DNA from: Bradyrhizobium sp. WSM3983 | GTDB taxonomy: Bacteria > Pseudomonadota > Alphaproteobacteria > Rhizobiales > Xanthobacteraceae | NCBI RefSeq assembly: GCF_000473045.1 | Contig: NZ_AXAY01000001.1 | Span: 1 to 64,000 of the forward strand | Direction of reading: 5' to 3' | DNA: 64,000 nucleotides | Shown here: piece after piece, positions 1 through 9,848 of the stretch | How the letters are laid out: each line of letters begins with the position of its first letter | Numbering within the stretch: the first letter of the stretch is position 1 | Program-made: the position numbers and the translations under genes | The notes under the pieces: model-generated | Seen by the model: the letters and a program-made list of their open reading frames with translations, nothing else | Told to the model about the DNA's origin: nothing | The model's database searches: none

Positions 1-161
1 GCAGCCATCGGCTCGACGCTCTTACGTTCGCCCGGCAATATCAAGCCGGTGCAATAGTCACGCAGCGGCCTCATCCGCACTGCCTGACCGATCACACTTC
101 CAAGCCCAGCTACATAGGCCGCAAACCGTGCCCCGCTGCTTTCACCCTGATTGAGATCCAT
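1..161 (-). pseudogene. N-terminal fragment of IS701-like transposase, cut by window edge
   Basis: Reading the minus strand from an ATG at 161 gives 53 residues that run off the window. They contain the stretches RFAAYVAGLGSVIGQA, LRDYCTGLILPGERKS and VEPMAA, which are typical of the start of IS701-family DDE transposases. A GGAGGG ribosome-binding site lies just upstream of the ATG. The rest of the element, including the catalytic DDE residues, lies outside the window, so whether it is intact cannot be judged. It is marked as a fragment only because of the edge. Confidence 0.7.
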
Positions 162-177
162 CTGGCCCTCCGCATGC

Positions 178-208
178 CAAATATTGAATCTCCTCAAATA
201 TTTGATTC
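178..208. repeat. AT-rich palindrome and near-direct repeat upstream of the transposase fragment
   Basis: TCAAATATTTGA at 194-205 is a perfect 12-base palindrome. CAAATATTGAATC (178-190) and CAAATATTTGATTC (195-208) are near-identical direct copies. The AT-rich patch stands out in GC-rich DNA and lies directly upstream of the transposase start, so it may belong to the element end or its promoter. No target-site duplication can be checked because only one end is visible. Confidence 0.5.
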
Positions 209-281
209 TCCGCCCACCGCGGCCGCGACCGAATGACTCAGTAAGATTAGCCGAAGGCGTAACCCACCCTACAAAACCGTC

Positions 282-1478
282 TCAGCCCTTCGGCGCCTGC
301 TTTTCCGACGCAGTTGCCGGCTTGCCGCCGGCGCCGACCACGCGCACCTGGTCGCCGTCGGACAAGCCGTCCGGCGGCGCCGCGATGATGCGGTCGTCGG
401 GCGCGATGCCCGAGGCAAGCTCGATCTCCTTGCCGAGATCGCGGGCGATGGTCACGGTCTTGAACTGCACCTTGTCGTCGGAGCCCACGGTCGCAACGCG
501 CAGGCCGTTGCTGTTGAAGATCAGGGCACTGGCGGGAATGCTGAGCGGCGCGGAATCGCGCTGCAGGTTCAGCTTCACGCTGGCGTAGCCGCCGGGCATC
601 AGCTCGCCGCTCGAATTGTCCAGGCCGAGCTGCATGCGCGTGGTGCCCGAGGCGACGTCGACCGCCTGCGAGGAGGCCTCCACCGTGGCCTGGAACGTCC
701 GGTTCGGGTAATCCGGCATCACCATGGTGGCCTTGGCCCCCATCTTGATCGCCGGCACGTAGTTCTGGGGCACGTTGACGTAAACGCGCAGCTTGGTGAT
801 GTCGGAGACCACGAACATCGCCGGACCCGAACCGCCGCCGGCGTTGATCAGCGCACCGACGTCGGTGTCGCGCGCCGTGACCACGCCGTCGAACGGCACG
901 GTGATCTTCTTGTAGCCGGCGAGCGCCTCGAGCCGCTCGACATTGGCCTGCCCGGAATGGACGGCGGCGTTCTTGTTGGAGAGATCGGCGGTGCGCTCGT
1001 CGATCTCCTGTGCCGAGACGAAATTGGAGGCCACCAGCGTCTTGCGGCGGTTGAGCGTTGCCTCCGACAGCCTGGCGCTGGCCTGCTGGCTGGCGAGGTC
1101 GGCGCGGGCCTGCAAGAGCTGCTGGTCGAGGTCGGGCGCCTCGATCTCGGCGATCACCTGCCCTGCCTTGACGCGGGCACCGATGTCGGCGCTCCAGCTT
1201 TTCAGATAACCGGAGACGCGCGCGAAGATCGGGGCGCGGTAATAGGCCTCAAGCCGCCCCGGCAGGTCGATGGTGGAATTAAGCGCCTTGGCGGTGGGCA
1301 GCGTGACCGCAACGCTGGGAACGGCCTGGTCATCGGTCCATTCCTTCAGCTTGGAGCTTTGGTCCTCGCGAGCCCGGATGCCGGTGCCGACCACGAGGCC
1401 TGCCGCAATCAGCGCCACCACGCTGAAAATGCCCAGTTTCCGGCGCGACACCGGGGAGCGGGATTCAGTGGGCGACAT
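282..1478 (-). CDS. RND efflux periplasmic adaptor (membrane fusion protein, HlyD/AcrA type)
   Basis: This 398-residue protein should link the inner-membrane RND pump encoded just upstream to an outer-membrane channel. It has one N-terminal membrane anchor (about residues 15-34, after SRRK), then the lipoyl-like half (PIFARVSGYLKSW, VKAGQVIAEIEAPDLDQQL), an alpha-helical hairpin, and beta-barrel segments (VPFDGVVTARDTDVGALI). I chose the ATG at 1478, which has GGAGA upstream and overlaps the pump gene by 14 bases. A longer reading to 1550 would add residues lacking homology-like character. It is the second gene of a two-gene operon with the pump. The substrate is unknown. Confidence 0.88.
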   Translation of the reverse strand: MSPTESRSPVSRRKLGIFSVVALIAAGLVVGTGIRAREDQSSKLKEWTDDQAVPSVAVTLPTAKALNSTIDLPGRLEAYYRAPIFARVSGYLKSWSADIGARVKAGQVIAEIEAPDLDQQLLQARADLASQQASARLSEATLNRRKTLVASNFVSAQEIDERTADLSNKNAAVHSGQANVERLEALAGYKKITVPFDGVVTARDTDVGALINAGGGSGPAMFVVSDITKLRVYVNVPQNYVPAIKMGAKATMVMPDYPNRTFQATVEASSQAVDVASGTTRMQLGLDNSSGELMPGGYASVKLNLQRDSAPLSIPASALIFNSNGLRVATVGSDDKVQFKTVTIARDLGKEIELASGIAPDDRIIAAPPDGLSDGDQVRVVGAGGKPATASEKQAPKG

Positions 1479-4400
1479 GCGGAGTCTCCAATGGGGCGGC
1501 GGCTTTGGCGCCTTGTTTCTTGTGTACCATGCTGAACACCACGGGAACAAACATCAGCGTGGCGAAAGTTGCAAAGATCAGGCCGCCAATCACGGCGCGG
1601 CCAAGTGGCGCATTCTGCTCGCCACCCTCGCCGAGCCCCAGGGCCATCGGCGCCATGCCGATGATCATGGCGAGTGCGGTCATCAGCACCGGCCGAAACC
1701 GGACGAAGCCGGCTTCCAGCGCGGCCGCGATGGGGTCGCCCAGCTCCTCATAGCGCTCGCGGGCAAAGGAGATCACCAGCACGCTGTTGGCGGTGGCAAC
1801 GCCCATGCACATGATGGCGCCGGTGAGCGCCGGCACCGACAGCGTGGTCTGGGTCGTGAACAGCATCCAGACGATGCCGGCGAGCGCGGCCGGCAGCGCC
1901 GTGATGATCACGAACGGATCGGACCAGGACTGGAAGTTCACGACGATCAGGAAATAGATCAGCACGACGGCGCCGAGCAGGCCGAACAGAAGACCGGTGA
2001 AGGCGCTGTTCATGGTCTGCACTTGACCAAGCAACGCCACGGAGGAGCCCTTCGGCACGTCTCTGGCGGTGTCGGCGATGGCCTGGCGGATGTCGGTTGC
2101 GACAGCACCGAGATCGCGGCCCGACGTCGTGGCAAAGATCTGCACGAGGTTTTGAATGTCGTATTGCGACACCACCGCGCTCGAGGTTGCACGCTTGATG
2201 TCGGCGATGCCGCCGAGGATCGGCGACTGCGAGGCGCCGGCCGCGGTGATCGGCAGCGTCTGCAACGCGCTGAGCGAATCGATCTGATATTGCGGCGTCT
2301 GCATCACGATCGAATAGGACACGCCGTTATCGGGATTGAGATAGTAAGTCGGCGCCACTTGTGACGAGCCGGCGAGATTGACGACGAGGCTGTTGGTGAC
2401 GTCGCGCTCGGTCAGGCCGACATATTGCGCGCGGGTGCGATCGACATCGATATTGAAGGTCGGCAGGTTCGGCGATTGCTGGATGCGGGCATCTGCAACG
2501 CCTGGAATGCGGCGGACCCTGGCGAGCAACTTGTTGGCGTAGGCAAAGTTGCCGTCGAGATTGGCCCCGCGGATTTGCAAGTCGATCGGCGCCGGCGCGC
2601 CGAAATTCAGGATCTGGCTGACGATGTCGGCCGGCAGGAAGGCGAAGCTGACGCCCGGGAACAGCCGTGGCAGCTGCTCACGCAGCACCTTCACATGCTC
2701 TTCGGTCGGCTTGTGACCTTCCTTCAGCTTGATCTGGATGTCGCCGTCCTGCGGACCGATCACGCCGGTGTTGTTGTAGGTCATGTTGATGCCGGAGATC
2801 GGCATGCCGATGTTGTCGGTCATGGTCTCGATCTCGCCCGGAATCAGCTTGCGCACCGCCTTCTGCACGTCCGCGAGCTGGTTGGCGGCCTCCTCGACGC
2901 GGGTGCCGACCTGGGTGCGCACATGCATCAGGATGTTGCCGGCATCGACGGCGGGGAAGAAATTGCGCCCCAAGAACGGCACCAGCGCGAAGGACGCACC
3001 GACCACGCAGAGGAATCCGATCACGAACACTGCGCGGTGTGCAAGGGCGAGCCCGAGGAAGTTATGGTAACCGCCACGAATGCGCTCGAAGCGTGCCTCG
3101 AAACCGCGCTGAAACCACACGAGCGGATTGCGCGATTTCGGCGGCTCGCCCTCATGATGGACATGGGCCTGCAGCAAATAGTTCGCCATGGTCGGCACAA
3201 GCGTGCGCGACAGGATGAACGACCAGATCATCGCGAACATCACCGCTTCGGCCATCGGCACAAACAGGAAGCGCGCGACGCCGGTGAGAAAGAACATCGG
3301 CACGAATACGATGCAGATACAGAGCAGCGAGACAAAGGCCGGCGTCACGATCTGGTTGGCGCCGTCGAGGATCGACTGCTCGACCGGCTTGCCCTGCTCG
3401 AGATGATAATTGATATTCTCGATGGTCACCGTGGCGTCGTCGACGAGGATGCCGACCGCTAGCGCAAGGCCGCCGAGCGTCATGATGTTGAGCGTCTCGC
3501 CGATCGCCGACAGCATGACGATGGCACCGAGCACGGACAGCGGGATCGAGACCGCGATGATGACGGTCGAGCGCCAGCTGCCGAGGAACAGCAGGATCAT
3601 CACGCTGGTGAGCAGCGCCGCGATCACGCCTTCGAAGGCGACGCCCTGGATCGCGCCGCGGACGAACACCGACTGGTCGCCGATGAACCCGACCTTCAGC
3701 GCGTCCGGCATCTGGTCCTTGACGTCAATCACCTTCTGCTTGATGCCGGCGATGATATCGAGCGTCGAGGTCGCGCCCGCCTTCAGCACCATCATCAGCA
3801 CCGAACGGTTGCCGTCGACGTGGACGATGTTGGTCTGCGGCGGATTGCCGTCGCGCACGGTGGCGACGTCGCGCACATAGACCATCGCACCGTTGACGGT
3901 CTTGATCGGCAGATTGCCGAGCTCGTCGATCTTGAGTGGCGAGTTGTTGAGCTGGATGCTGTACTCGAAGGTGCCGATCTTCTGGGTGCCGACCGGCGTG
4001 ATCAGGTTCTGGGCCGCGAGCGCATTGGCGACGTCCTGGCCGGACAGGCCACGGGCCTGCAGCGCGGTCGGGTCGAGGTCGATCTGGACCTGGCGCTGCT
4101 TGCCGCCGAACGGATACGGGATCGCCGCACCGGGCACGGTGACGAGCGGCGTGCGCAGCTGGTTGATTCCGATGTCGGCGAGGTTCTGTTCGGTCAGGCC
4201 GTCGCCCGACAGCGCCACCTGGATGATCGGCACGGTGGAGGCGGAGTAGTTCAGGATCAAGGGCGGCGTCGCGCCCGGCGGCATCTGCTTCAGCAGCGTC
4301 TGCGAGATCGCCGTAACCTGCGCATTGGCGGTGCGGATGTCGACATTGGGCTGGAAGAAGATCTTGATGATGCCAAAGCCGTTATAGGAATTGGCGGTGA

Positions 4401-4644
4401 TGTGCTCGATGTCGTTGACGGTCGTCGTCAGCGCCCGCTGGAACGGCGTGGTGATGCGGCCCGACATCTGGTCGGGCGGCAGGCCGGTGTACTGCCAGAC
4501 CACACCGATCACGGGGATGCGGATGTCCGGAAAGATGTCGGTCGGCGTCCGCAGAGCCGCAAGCGGCCCGATGATCAGAAGCAGGAGCGCCAGCACGACA
4601 AACGTGTAGGGCCGGCTCAGGGCAATACGAACCAGAGCAATCAT
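1465..4644 (-). CDS. RND-family efflux pump, inner-membrane permease (AcrB/HAE1 superfamily)
   Basis: The 1059-residue length is normal for RND pumps. Residues 10-30 form the first membrane helix, followed by a large periplasmic loop, a helix bundle, a second large loop and a second bundle. The proton-relay aspartate pair is visible in GILVDDATVTIEN near residue 400. Energy would come from the proton gradient, and the partner adaptor follows directly. No TolC-like channel gene is nearby, so an unlinked channel is probably shared. Drug, metal or lipid substrate cannot be told apart, although the aspartate pair without a Met/Glu metal signature argues for organic compounds. Confidence 0.9.
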   Translation of the reverse strand: MIALVRIALSRPYTFVVLALLLLIIGPLAALRTPTDIFPDIRIPVIGVVWQYTGLPPDQMSGRITTPFQRALTTTVNDIEHITANSYNGFGIIKIFFQPNVDIRTANAQVTAISQTLLKQMPPGATPPLILNYSASTVPIIQVALSGDGLTEQNLADIGINQLRTPLVTVPGAAIPYPFGGKQRQVQIDLDPTALQARGLSGQDVANALAAQNLITPVGTQKIGTFEYSIQLNNSPLKIDELGNLPIKTVNGAMVYVRDVATVRDGNPPQTNIVHVDGNRSVLMMVLKAGATSTLDIIAGIKQKVIDVKDQMPDALKVGFIGDQSVFVRGAIQGVAFEGVIAALLTSVMILLFLGSWRSTVIIAVSIPLSVLGAIVMLSAIGETLNIMTLGGLALAVGILVDDATVTIENINYHLEQGKPVEQSILDGANQIVTPAFVSLLCICIVFVPMFFLTGVARFLFVPMAEAVMFAMIWSFILSRTLVPTMANYLLQAHVHHEGEPPKSRNPLVWFQRGFEARFERIRGGYHNFLGLALAHRAVFVIGFLCVVGASFALVPFLGRNFFPAVDAGNILMHVRTQVGTRVEEAANQLADVQKAVRKLIPGEIETMTDNIGMPISGINMTYNNTGVIGPQDGDIQIKLKEGHKPTEEHVKVLREQLPRLFPGVSFAFLPADIVSQILNFGAPAPIDLQIRGANLDGNFAYANKLLARVRRIPGVADARIQQSPNLPTFNIDVDRTRAQYVGLTERDVTNSLVVNLAGSSQVAPTYYLNPDNGVSYSIVMQTPQYQIDSLSALQTLPITAAGASQSPILGGIADIKRATSSAVVSQYDIQNLVQIFATTSGRDLGAVATDIRQAIADTARDVPKGSSVALLGQVQTMNSAFTGLLFGLLGAVVLIYFLIVVNFQSWSDPFVIITALPAALAGIVWMLFTTQTTLSVPALTGAIMCMGVATANSVLVISFARERYEELGDPIAAALEAGFVRFRPVLMTALAMIIGMAPMALGLGEGGEQNAPLGRAVIGGLIFATFATLMFVPVVFSMVHKKQGAKAAAPLETPHVAH

Positions 4645-4836
4645 TCGTCAGGCAATTCCAAAACAGGGGACAGGGAACACCCCCGCGGGTTCCTCGGCTG
4701 ATTTAGCCGAACACCGCCGAAATGGCTAATGGGCAGCGCGTCACGCGCGGTCACTTCCCTGCTATTGCATAGCGAAATCGCATTCCAGATATGCAGCCTC
4801 TGGCCAAAAGATTACAGAGAGGGCTTTCAACCACGT

Positions 4837-4865
4837 AAAAAAGCGGCGCCCGGAGGCGCCGCTTT
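4837..4865 (-). terminator. Rho-independent terminator of the chemoreceptor gene
   Basis: An 11-bp perfect stem (4840-4850 with 4855-4865) with a 4-base loop is followed on the minus strand by a run of six T. It lies 24 bases beyond the chemoreceptor stop codon, in the right orientation. This is the cleanest intrinsic terminator in the window. Confidence 0.85.
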
Positions 4866-4888
4866 CAGAACAGGTATCGTCTTCAGGC

Positions 4889-6580
4889 TTACGCCGCGCG
4901 GACGTTGGTCAGGAACTTGCTGACCTCGGTCTTCAACCGGGTCGAGTCGTTGGACAGCATCTGTGCCGCCGACAGCACCTGCGAGGAGGCCGTGCCGGTC
5001 TCGGTCGCACCGCGCTGCACGTCGGTGATGTTGGAGGAGACCTGCTGGGTGCCGTGGGCCGCCTGCTGCACGTTGCGGGCGATTTCCTGGGTCGCGGCGC
5101 CCTGCTCTTCCACTGCGGCGGCAATCGCCGAGGAGATTTCCGAGAGTCGCTCGATGGTCGAGGAGATCTCCTTGATGGCGCCGACCGAGTCGTTGGTCGC
5201 CGCCTGGATGCCGGAGATCTGCTGGCCGATCTCGCCGGTCGCCTTGGCGGTCTGCTCGGCGAGTGCCTTCACCTCAGATGCGACCACCGCGAAGCCGCGG
5301 CCGGCCTCACCGGCGCGCGCCGCTTCGATGGTGGCGTTCAGCGCCAGCAGGTTGGTCTGGCCGGCGATGGTGTTGATGAGTTCGACGACGTCGCCGATGC
5401 GGGAGGCGGCCTTCGAGAGCTCACTGACGCGTTCGGTGGTGGCGCGGGCCTGGCCGACGGCGTCACCGGCCATCCGCGCCGATTCCTGCACCTGACGGCT
5501 GATCTCGCCCACGGAAGAGGCCATCTCTTCGGTCGCCGAGGCCACCGACTGCACGTTGGTGGAGGCTTCTTCGGAAGCCGCGGCAACCGTGGTCGCCAGA
5601 CGCTGCGAGCGGTCGGCGGTCCCGGTCAGCGTCGAGGCCGAGGCTTCGAGTTGGGTCGAGGCCGACGACACGGTCTGGACGATCTCGCCAATCATCGTTT
5701 CGAATTCGCGGGTGACGTTGTCGACGCGGCGGCCGCGCTCGATCTTGGCCTCGGCATCGGCCGCAGCGGCCTCGTCGGCGGCCTTCTTGGCGATCAGCGC
5801 CTCCTTGAAGACCTGGAGCACGTCGGCCATGGCGCCGATCTCGGTCTTATCGCCGCGATGCGGGACTTCGGCGGACAGGTCGCCCTTGCCCAGCGCCTGC
5901 ATCGGCTCGATGATCGAGTTGATGCCGCTGGAGACGTCCCGGACGAGATAGAAGCCGACGCCGATGCCGGTCAGGACGGCTGCGCCGAGAATCACCACAA
6001 CCAGCATGAAAGCATTGAAGTAGCTATCGGCGGCATCCTGGGCCGCCTGAGTGCCGCCCTTGGTATTGAGGTCGATATCCTTTTGCAGGACCTCGTCAGA
6101 CTTGAGGCCGATCTTGTTGACCGTCTTTGTGTTCAGCTCATGGGACGCGTGCGGGACCTTGCCGGCCTCCATACGTGACAGCTCCATGACCTCTTCGGCG
6201 CCTTTCTGGTAGTCGCCCCACAGCTTGGACCACTCGGCATACAGCGCGCGCTCTTCCGGTAGGCTAATCATGGCCTCATATTGCTTGCGAGCTTTCCCCA
6301 ACGTCTCCGTCACTGTCGCCGCGGTTGTTTCTGCCGCAATCTTGTCGTCCAGCTTCTCGGACAACATGTGCTCGCGAACCACATTGCGATAAGTGATGAC
6401 GGCGGCGCGAATTTCGCCGAGCACCCGCACGCTGGGCATCCAGTTCGTGGTGATGTCGGTGGTGTTGGCATTCATCGACCGCATCTTCATGACGGCGAGC
6501 ACGCCCATGCCGGCCATCGCGACCAGCAGGAACGCCACGACGCTGATGATCTTGGCGCGGATGGAGATGGTGGCGAGCAT
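4889..6580 (-). CDS. Methyl-accepting chemotaxis protein
   Basis: The protein has 563 residues and senses a signal through a periplasmic domain to control CheA. Helix 1 is at about 11-31, then a four-helix-bundle-like sensor to about 185 ([19 protein letters not shown]), helix 2 at about 190-212, a HAMP domain, and the signalling domain with the conserved hairpin tip [20 protein letters not shown] near residue 420. The C-terminus ends TNVRAA, so no CheR-binding NWETF pentapeptide is present. It is monocistronic, with its own terminator. The ligand is unknown. Confidence 0.92.
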   Translation of the reverse strand: MLATISIRAKIISVVAFLLVAMAGMGVLAVMKMRSMNANTTDITTNWMPSVRVLGEIRAAVITYRNVVREHMLSEKLDDKIAAETTAATVTETLGKARKQYEAMISLPEERALYAEWSKLWGDYQKGAEEVMELSRMEAGKVPHASHELNTKTVNKIGLKSDEVLQKDIDLNTKGGTQAAQDAADSYFNAFMLVVVILGAAVLTGIGVGFYLVRDVSSGINSIIEPMQALGKGDLSAEVPHRGDKTEIGAMADVLQVFKEALIAKKAADEAAAADAEAKIERGRRVDNVTREFETMIGEIVQTVSSASTQLEASASTLTGTADRSQRLATTVAAASEEASTNVQSVASATEEMASSVGEISRQVQESARMAGDAVGQARATTERVSELSKAASRIGDVVELINTIAGQTNLLALNATIEAARAGEAGRGFAVVASEVKALAEQTAKATGEIGQQISGIQAATNDSVGAIKEISSTIERLSEISSAIAAAVEEQGAATQEIARNVQQAAHGTQQVSSNITDVQRGATETGTASSQVLSAAQMLSNDSTRLKTEVSKFLTNVRAA

Positions 6581-6689
6581 AATTGGGTCTCTTTACGTTG
6601 GCGCGGCACGCGGCCTGGAAAAGCAGTCAACCGAAAGCGGCGGTGCCGATATCCAACAACAAAGCGACTGAGCAGTTGTTAACTACGAC

Positions 6690-6705
6690 TCCGTACGAGT
6701 ACGGA
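6690..6705. promoter_or_regulatory. Short palindrome between chemoreceptor and otnK
   Basis: TCCGTAC-GA-GTACGGA is a perfect 7-bp inverted repeat with a 2-base gap, about 110 bases upstream of the chemoreceptor start and downstream of otnK. It could be an operator for the chemoreceptor or part of the otnK 3' end. No clear promoter boxes were assigned. Confidence 0.35.
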
Positions 6706-6745
6706 ACGCTAAAGAAATGAACGGGGCGCTAAAAACGCCCTGCGC

Positions 6746-8035
6746 TCAGCGCATGAGCCCAAGCGCGTCCGAGAAAAACTCGGGTCCACCGAAATTGCCC
6801 GACTTCAAAGCGAGCAGCATGTCGCCCGCCTCGGCGCCGACGGCACGAAGCACCGGCACACCCGCGGCGATCTCCGCCCCAACGAGGAAGCCGGGAATCC
6901 TGAGGCGATCGACGACGGCACCGGAGGTCTCGCCGCCGGCTATGATCAAGCGCCGAACGCCTGATTTCACTAGGCTTTCCGCGATATCGGCCATCGTCTG
7001 CTCGATCGCCTGCCCCGCGGCGTCGCGGCCGTGACGCGCCTGGAGCGCAGCGACATCAGCCGGCGTCGCGCTCGATGCAATCAGCACCGGCCCCTGGGAC
7101 AATCGCTCCTTCGCCCAGTCCAGCGCGCGCTGCGTTTCACTCGGTCCCGTAAGAATACGGTCAGGGTCGAGATGTAACACCGGCATGACGCGTTCGGCGT
7201 TGGCGATCTGCTGCAGGGTGGCCTGCGAGCAGCTTCCCGCAAGGCACGCCGCCTGTCCGCCGACGGCGGCACCCCGGTCGCTGCTCGTGGTGGCCGACTT
7301 GACCTTGCCGGTCGACACCAGCGCGCGAGCGAGCCCAAGGCCGATACCGGAGGCACCGACCGACAGCCGGTGCTCGACGGCGACAAGGCCGATGGTCTCG
7401 AGGTCGCGGTCGAACACGGCGTCGATGATCGCGGCGCCGATGCCCTTGCCTGATAACTCAGCAAGCCGGGCCCGTACGGCCTCCGCCCCGCGCGTCAGGG
7501 TCGCGAGATCGACGAGATCGATCTGCGTCTTGCTCTGGCGCGCCAGTACGCGCACCAGGTTGGAATCATGCATCGGGTTGAGCGGATGGTCCTTGAGCGG
7601 ACTCTCGTTCAGCGGCACGGCACCGACGAACAGATTGCCCTGGTAGACGGTGCGGCCGGTCTCCGGGAAAGCCGGCGTGACCAGCACGACGGCCTCGCCG
7701 CAATCGGCGCGCAGCGCATCCATCACCGGCCCGATATTGCCGGCGTCAGTGGAATCGAAGGTCGAGCAGATCTTGAACAGCACGTGGCTCGCGCCGCGAC
7801 CACGCAGCCACTTCCCGGCCGCGCGCGAGCGTGACACCGCAAGCCCCGCCTCGATCGAGCGGCTCTTCAGCGACACCACGACGGCATCGACCTCCGGCAG
7901 CTTCAGATCGTCGGCGGGCACGCCGATGGTCTGCACCGTGCGCAGGCCGGCGCGCGTGAGCGTGTTGGCGAGATCCGAGGCGCCGGTATAGTCGTCGGCA
8001 ATGCAGCCAAGAGAAATCTTCGCTGCTAGCGTCAC
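6746..8035 (-). CDS. otnK: 3-oxo-tetronate kinase (four-carbon acid sugar kinase, DUF1537 family)
   Basis: This 429-residue kinase should phosphorylate 3-oxo-tetronate to the 4-phosphate with ATP. The N-terminal substrate-binding motif GCIADDYTGASDLANTL (about 10-26) and the C-terminal nucleotide-binding motif GGETSGAVVDRL (about 385-396) define the family. It starts at a GTG (8035) that overlaps the otnI stop by four bases (GTGA), which indicates translational coupling. Neighbouring isomerase, dehydrogenase and class II aldolase genes match the characterised L-threonate and D-erythronate route, so the assignment is firmer than for a lone DUF1537 gene. Confidence 0.88.
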   Translation of the reverse strand: MTLAAKISLGCIADDYTGASDLANTLTRAGLRTVQTIGVPADDLKLPEVDAVVVSLKSRSIEAGLAVSRSRAAGKWLRGRGASHVLFKICSTFDSTDAGNIGPVMDALRADCGEAVVLVTPAFPETGRTVYQGNLFVGAVPLNESPLKDHPLNPMHDSNLVRVLARQSKTQIDLVDLATLTRGAEAVRARLAELSGKGIGAAIIDAVFDRDLETIGLVAVEHRLSVGASGIGLGLARALVSTGKVKSATTSSDRGAAVGGQAACLAGSCSQATLQQIANAERVMPVLHLDPDRILTGPSETQRALDWAKERLSQGPVLIASSATPADVAALQARHGRDAAGQAIEQTMADIAESLVKSGVRRLIIAGGETSGAVVDRLRIPGFLVGAEIAAGVPVLRAVGAEAGDMLLALKSGNFGGPEFFSDALGLMR

Positions 8036-8814
8036 GGCTTCACTCCCGCATAGGGCTTGAACCAGGCGAGCCCATCGGCGGTCTTGCCACGCGGATTGTA
8101 TTCGCAGCCGACGAATCCGGCATAGCCGAGGCGGTCGAGCTCATCGAACAGAAACGGATAATTGAGCTCCTCGCCGTCAGGCTCGTTGCGCGAGGGAATG
8201 CTGGCGATCTGGATGTGGCCGATGATCGGCATCATCTCGCGCAGCCGCATGGTGACGTCGCCATGAATGATCCCGCAGTGATAGATGTCGAACTGAAGTC
8301 TCAAATTGGGAAGCCGCAACTCCTGGATCAGATCGCGCGCGAAGCCGAAATCGTTGAGGAAATAGCCTGGCACGTTGCGGGAATTGATCGGCTCGAGCAC
8401 GATGTCGATGCCATGCGGCGCGAAGAACTCCGCGGCCCACGCCACCGATTTGTAGAAGGCCTCGATTGCGACGCGTTCGCCGCGGTTGGCGATGCCCGCC
8501 ATCAAATGCAGCCGCTTGACGCCGGTCGCTTTGGCGTAAGGCAGCGCCGTCTCCAGGCTCGCCTTGAGATCGGCAAAGCGTGCCGGCAGTGCGGCAAAGC
8601 CCTTCTCGCCGGCGCTCCAATCGCCCGGCGGCAGGTTGAACAGCGCCTGTGTCAGGCCGTTGCGCTTGAGCCGCTCGCCGACCGCTTCGACCGGATGCTC
8701 ATAGGGAAAGAGAAACTCGACAGCGGTGAAGCCGGCTGCCGCGGCGGCATCGAACCGGTCGAGGAACGGCACCTCGGTGAACATCATCGAGAGGTTGGCG
8801 GCGAAACGGGGCAT
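8032..8814 (-). CDS. otnI: 2-oxo-tetronate isomerase (hydroxypyruvate isomerase family)
   Basis: A 260-residue TIM-barrel isomerase of the Hyi/xylose-isomerase-like superfamily. MPRFAANLSMMFTEVPFLDRF at the start and the metal-site stretch VLEPINSRNVPGYF (about 142-155) are characteristic. In this context it should convert 2-oxo-tetronate, the product of ltnD, to 3-oxo-tetronate, the substrate of otnK. A GAGGA ribosome-binding site precedes the ATG at 8814. The alternative reading is hydroxypyruvate isomerase, which the flanking otnK makes less likely. Confidence 0.85.
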   Translation of the reverse strand: MPRFAANLSMMFTEVPFLDRFDAAAAAGFTAVEFLFPYEHPVEAVGERLKRNGLTQALFNLPPGDWSAGEKGFAALPARFADLKASLETALPYAKATGVKRLHLMAGIANRGERVAIEAFYKSVAWAAEFFAPHGIDIVLEPINSRNVPGYFLNDFGFARDLIQELRLPNLRLQFDIYHCGIIHGDVTMRLREMMPIIGHIQIASIPSRNEPDGEELNYPFLFDELDRLGYAGFVGCEYNPRGKTADGLAWFKPYAGVKP

Positions 8815-8826
8815 TGGAATCCTCTT

Positions 8827-9744
8827 CTACTTGTCGCCGGGAAGTTTTACGCCGGTGACCTGCGCATACATCCGCGCCACCGACGCATCATCGTCACGCC
8901 CCATGCCGGCGGCTGACGTCATCAGGAACATCTGGAGGGCCGCGGCGGAAACCGGCACCGGGAATCTGGCGCTGCGCGCCATGTCCTGGATGATGCCGAG
9001 GTCCTTGACGAAGATCTCAACCGCGCTGCGCGGCGTATAGTCGCCGTCGAGCACGTGCGGCATGCGGTTCTCGAACATCCACGAATTGCCGGCAGACGCC
9101 GTGATCACCTCATAGACCTTGCGGATGTCGAGGCCTTGCTTGGCGGCGAACGCGATTGCTTCGCTCGCGGCGGCGATATGCACGCCGGCCAGCAGCTGAT
9201 TGATCATCTTGAACGCCGCACCCTGCCCAGCAGCATCGCCAAGTTCGTAGAGCTTTGCCGCCATGGCATCGAGCGCCGGGCGCGCTTTCGAAAAGGCGGC
9301 CGGGCCGCCGGATGCGAGGATCGTCAGCTCGCCTTGCGCGGCACGCTGCGCACCGCCGGAGATCGGCGCATCCAGGTAATTTCGCCCGGTTGCTTCCAGC
9401 TGTTTTGCCAGGCGCCGGGCCACGTCGGGATCCATGGTGGCAGAAGAGATGAAAACACTGTCCTTCGGCAGGGTCTCCGCGACACCATCTTTGCCGAACA
9501 GAATCGCTTCGGTCTGCGCGGCATTGACGACGACGCTGACGACGATGTCGGCGCCCTTGGCCGCCTCGGCCGGCGTTGTGGCGCCGGCGCCGCCGTCCTT
9601 CACAAAGCGCGCCACCGCATCGGCCGAAACGTCGCAGCCGGTGACCGTATGGCCGGCGCGCTTCAGCGAGGTCGCCATGCCGTACCCCATCGAGCCGAGC
9701 CCGATGACGGCGATGCGCTGATTTTGTGACGTGGAGGCGGCCAT
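8827..9744 (-). CDS. ltnD: L-threonate 2-dehydrogenase (3-hydroxyisobutyrate dehydrogenase family)
   Basis: A 305-residue NAD-dependent beta-hydroxyacid dehydrogenase. The Rossmann motif GLGSMGYGMATSL is near residue 14, the substrate-binding DAPISGGAQRAAQGEL is near 125, and the catalytic lysine is in AAFKMINQLL near 175. It should oxidise L-threonate to 2-oxo-tetronate, the entry step of the pathway. I chose the ATG at 9744; the open frame extends to 9885 but that part is arginine- and serine-rich and overlaps the divergent otnC. It heads the minus-strand operon ltnD-otnI-otnK. Confidence 0.82.
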   Translation of the reverse strand: MAASTSQNQRIAVIGLGSMGYGMATSLKRAGHTVTGCDVSADAVARFVKDGGAGATTPAEAAKGADIVVSVVVNAAQTEAILFGKDGVAETLPKDSVFISSATMDPDVARRLAKQLEATGRNYLDAPISGGAQRAAQGELTILASGGPAAFSKARPALDAMAAKLYELGDAAGQGAAFKMINQLLAGVHIAAASEAIAFAAKQGLDIRKVYEVITASAGNSWMFENRMPHVLDGDYTPRSAVEIFVKDLGIIQDMARSARFPVPVSAAALQMFLMTSAAGMGRDDDASVARMYAQVTGVKLPGDK

Positions 9745-9848
9745 GCAACTAACCCTTCGAACGTTTCCCGGACGGCCGCCCTTTGCGGCGGCTCGTAACC
9801 TCGAATAACACGGCTTGGCCGCGCTGCCAAAGCGTGAGACAAGCGGGC

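Noticed and set aside
1270..4701. Long plus-strand open frames opposite the RND genes
   Set aside because: They are histidine-, arginine- or aspartate-rich shadows typical of GC-rich coding DNA, and the minus-strand proteins match known families fully.
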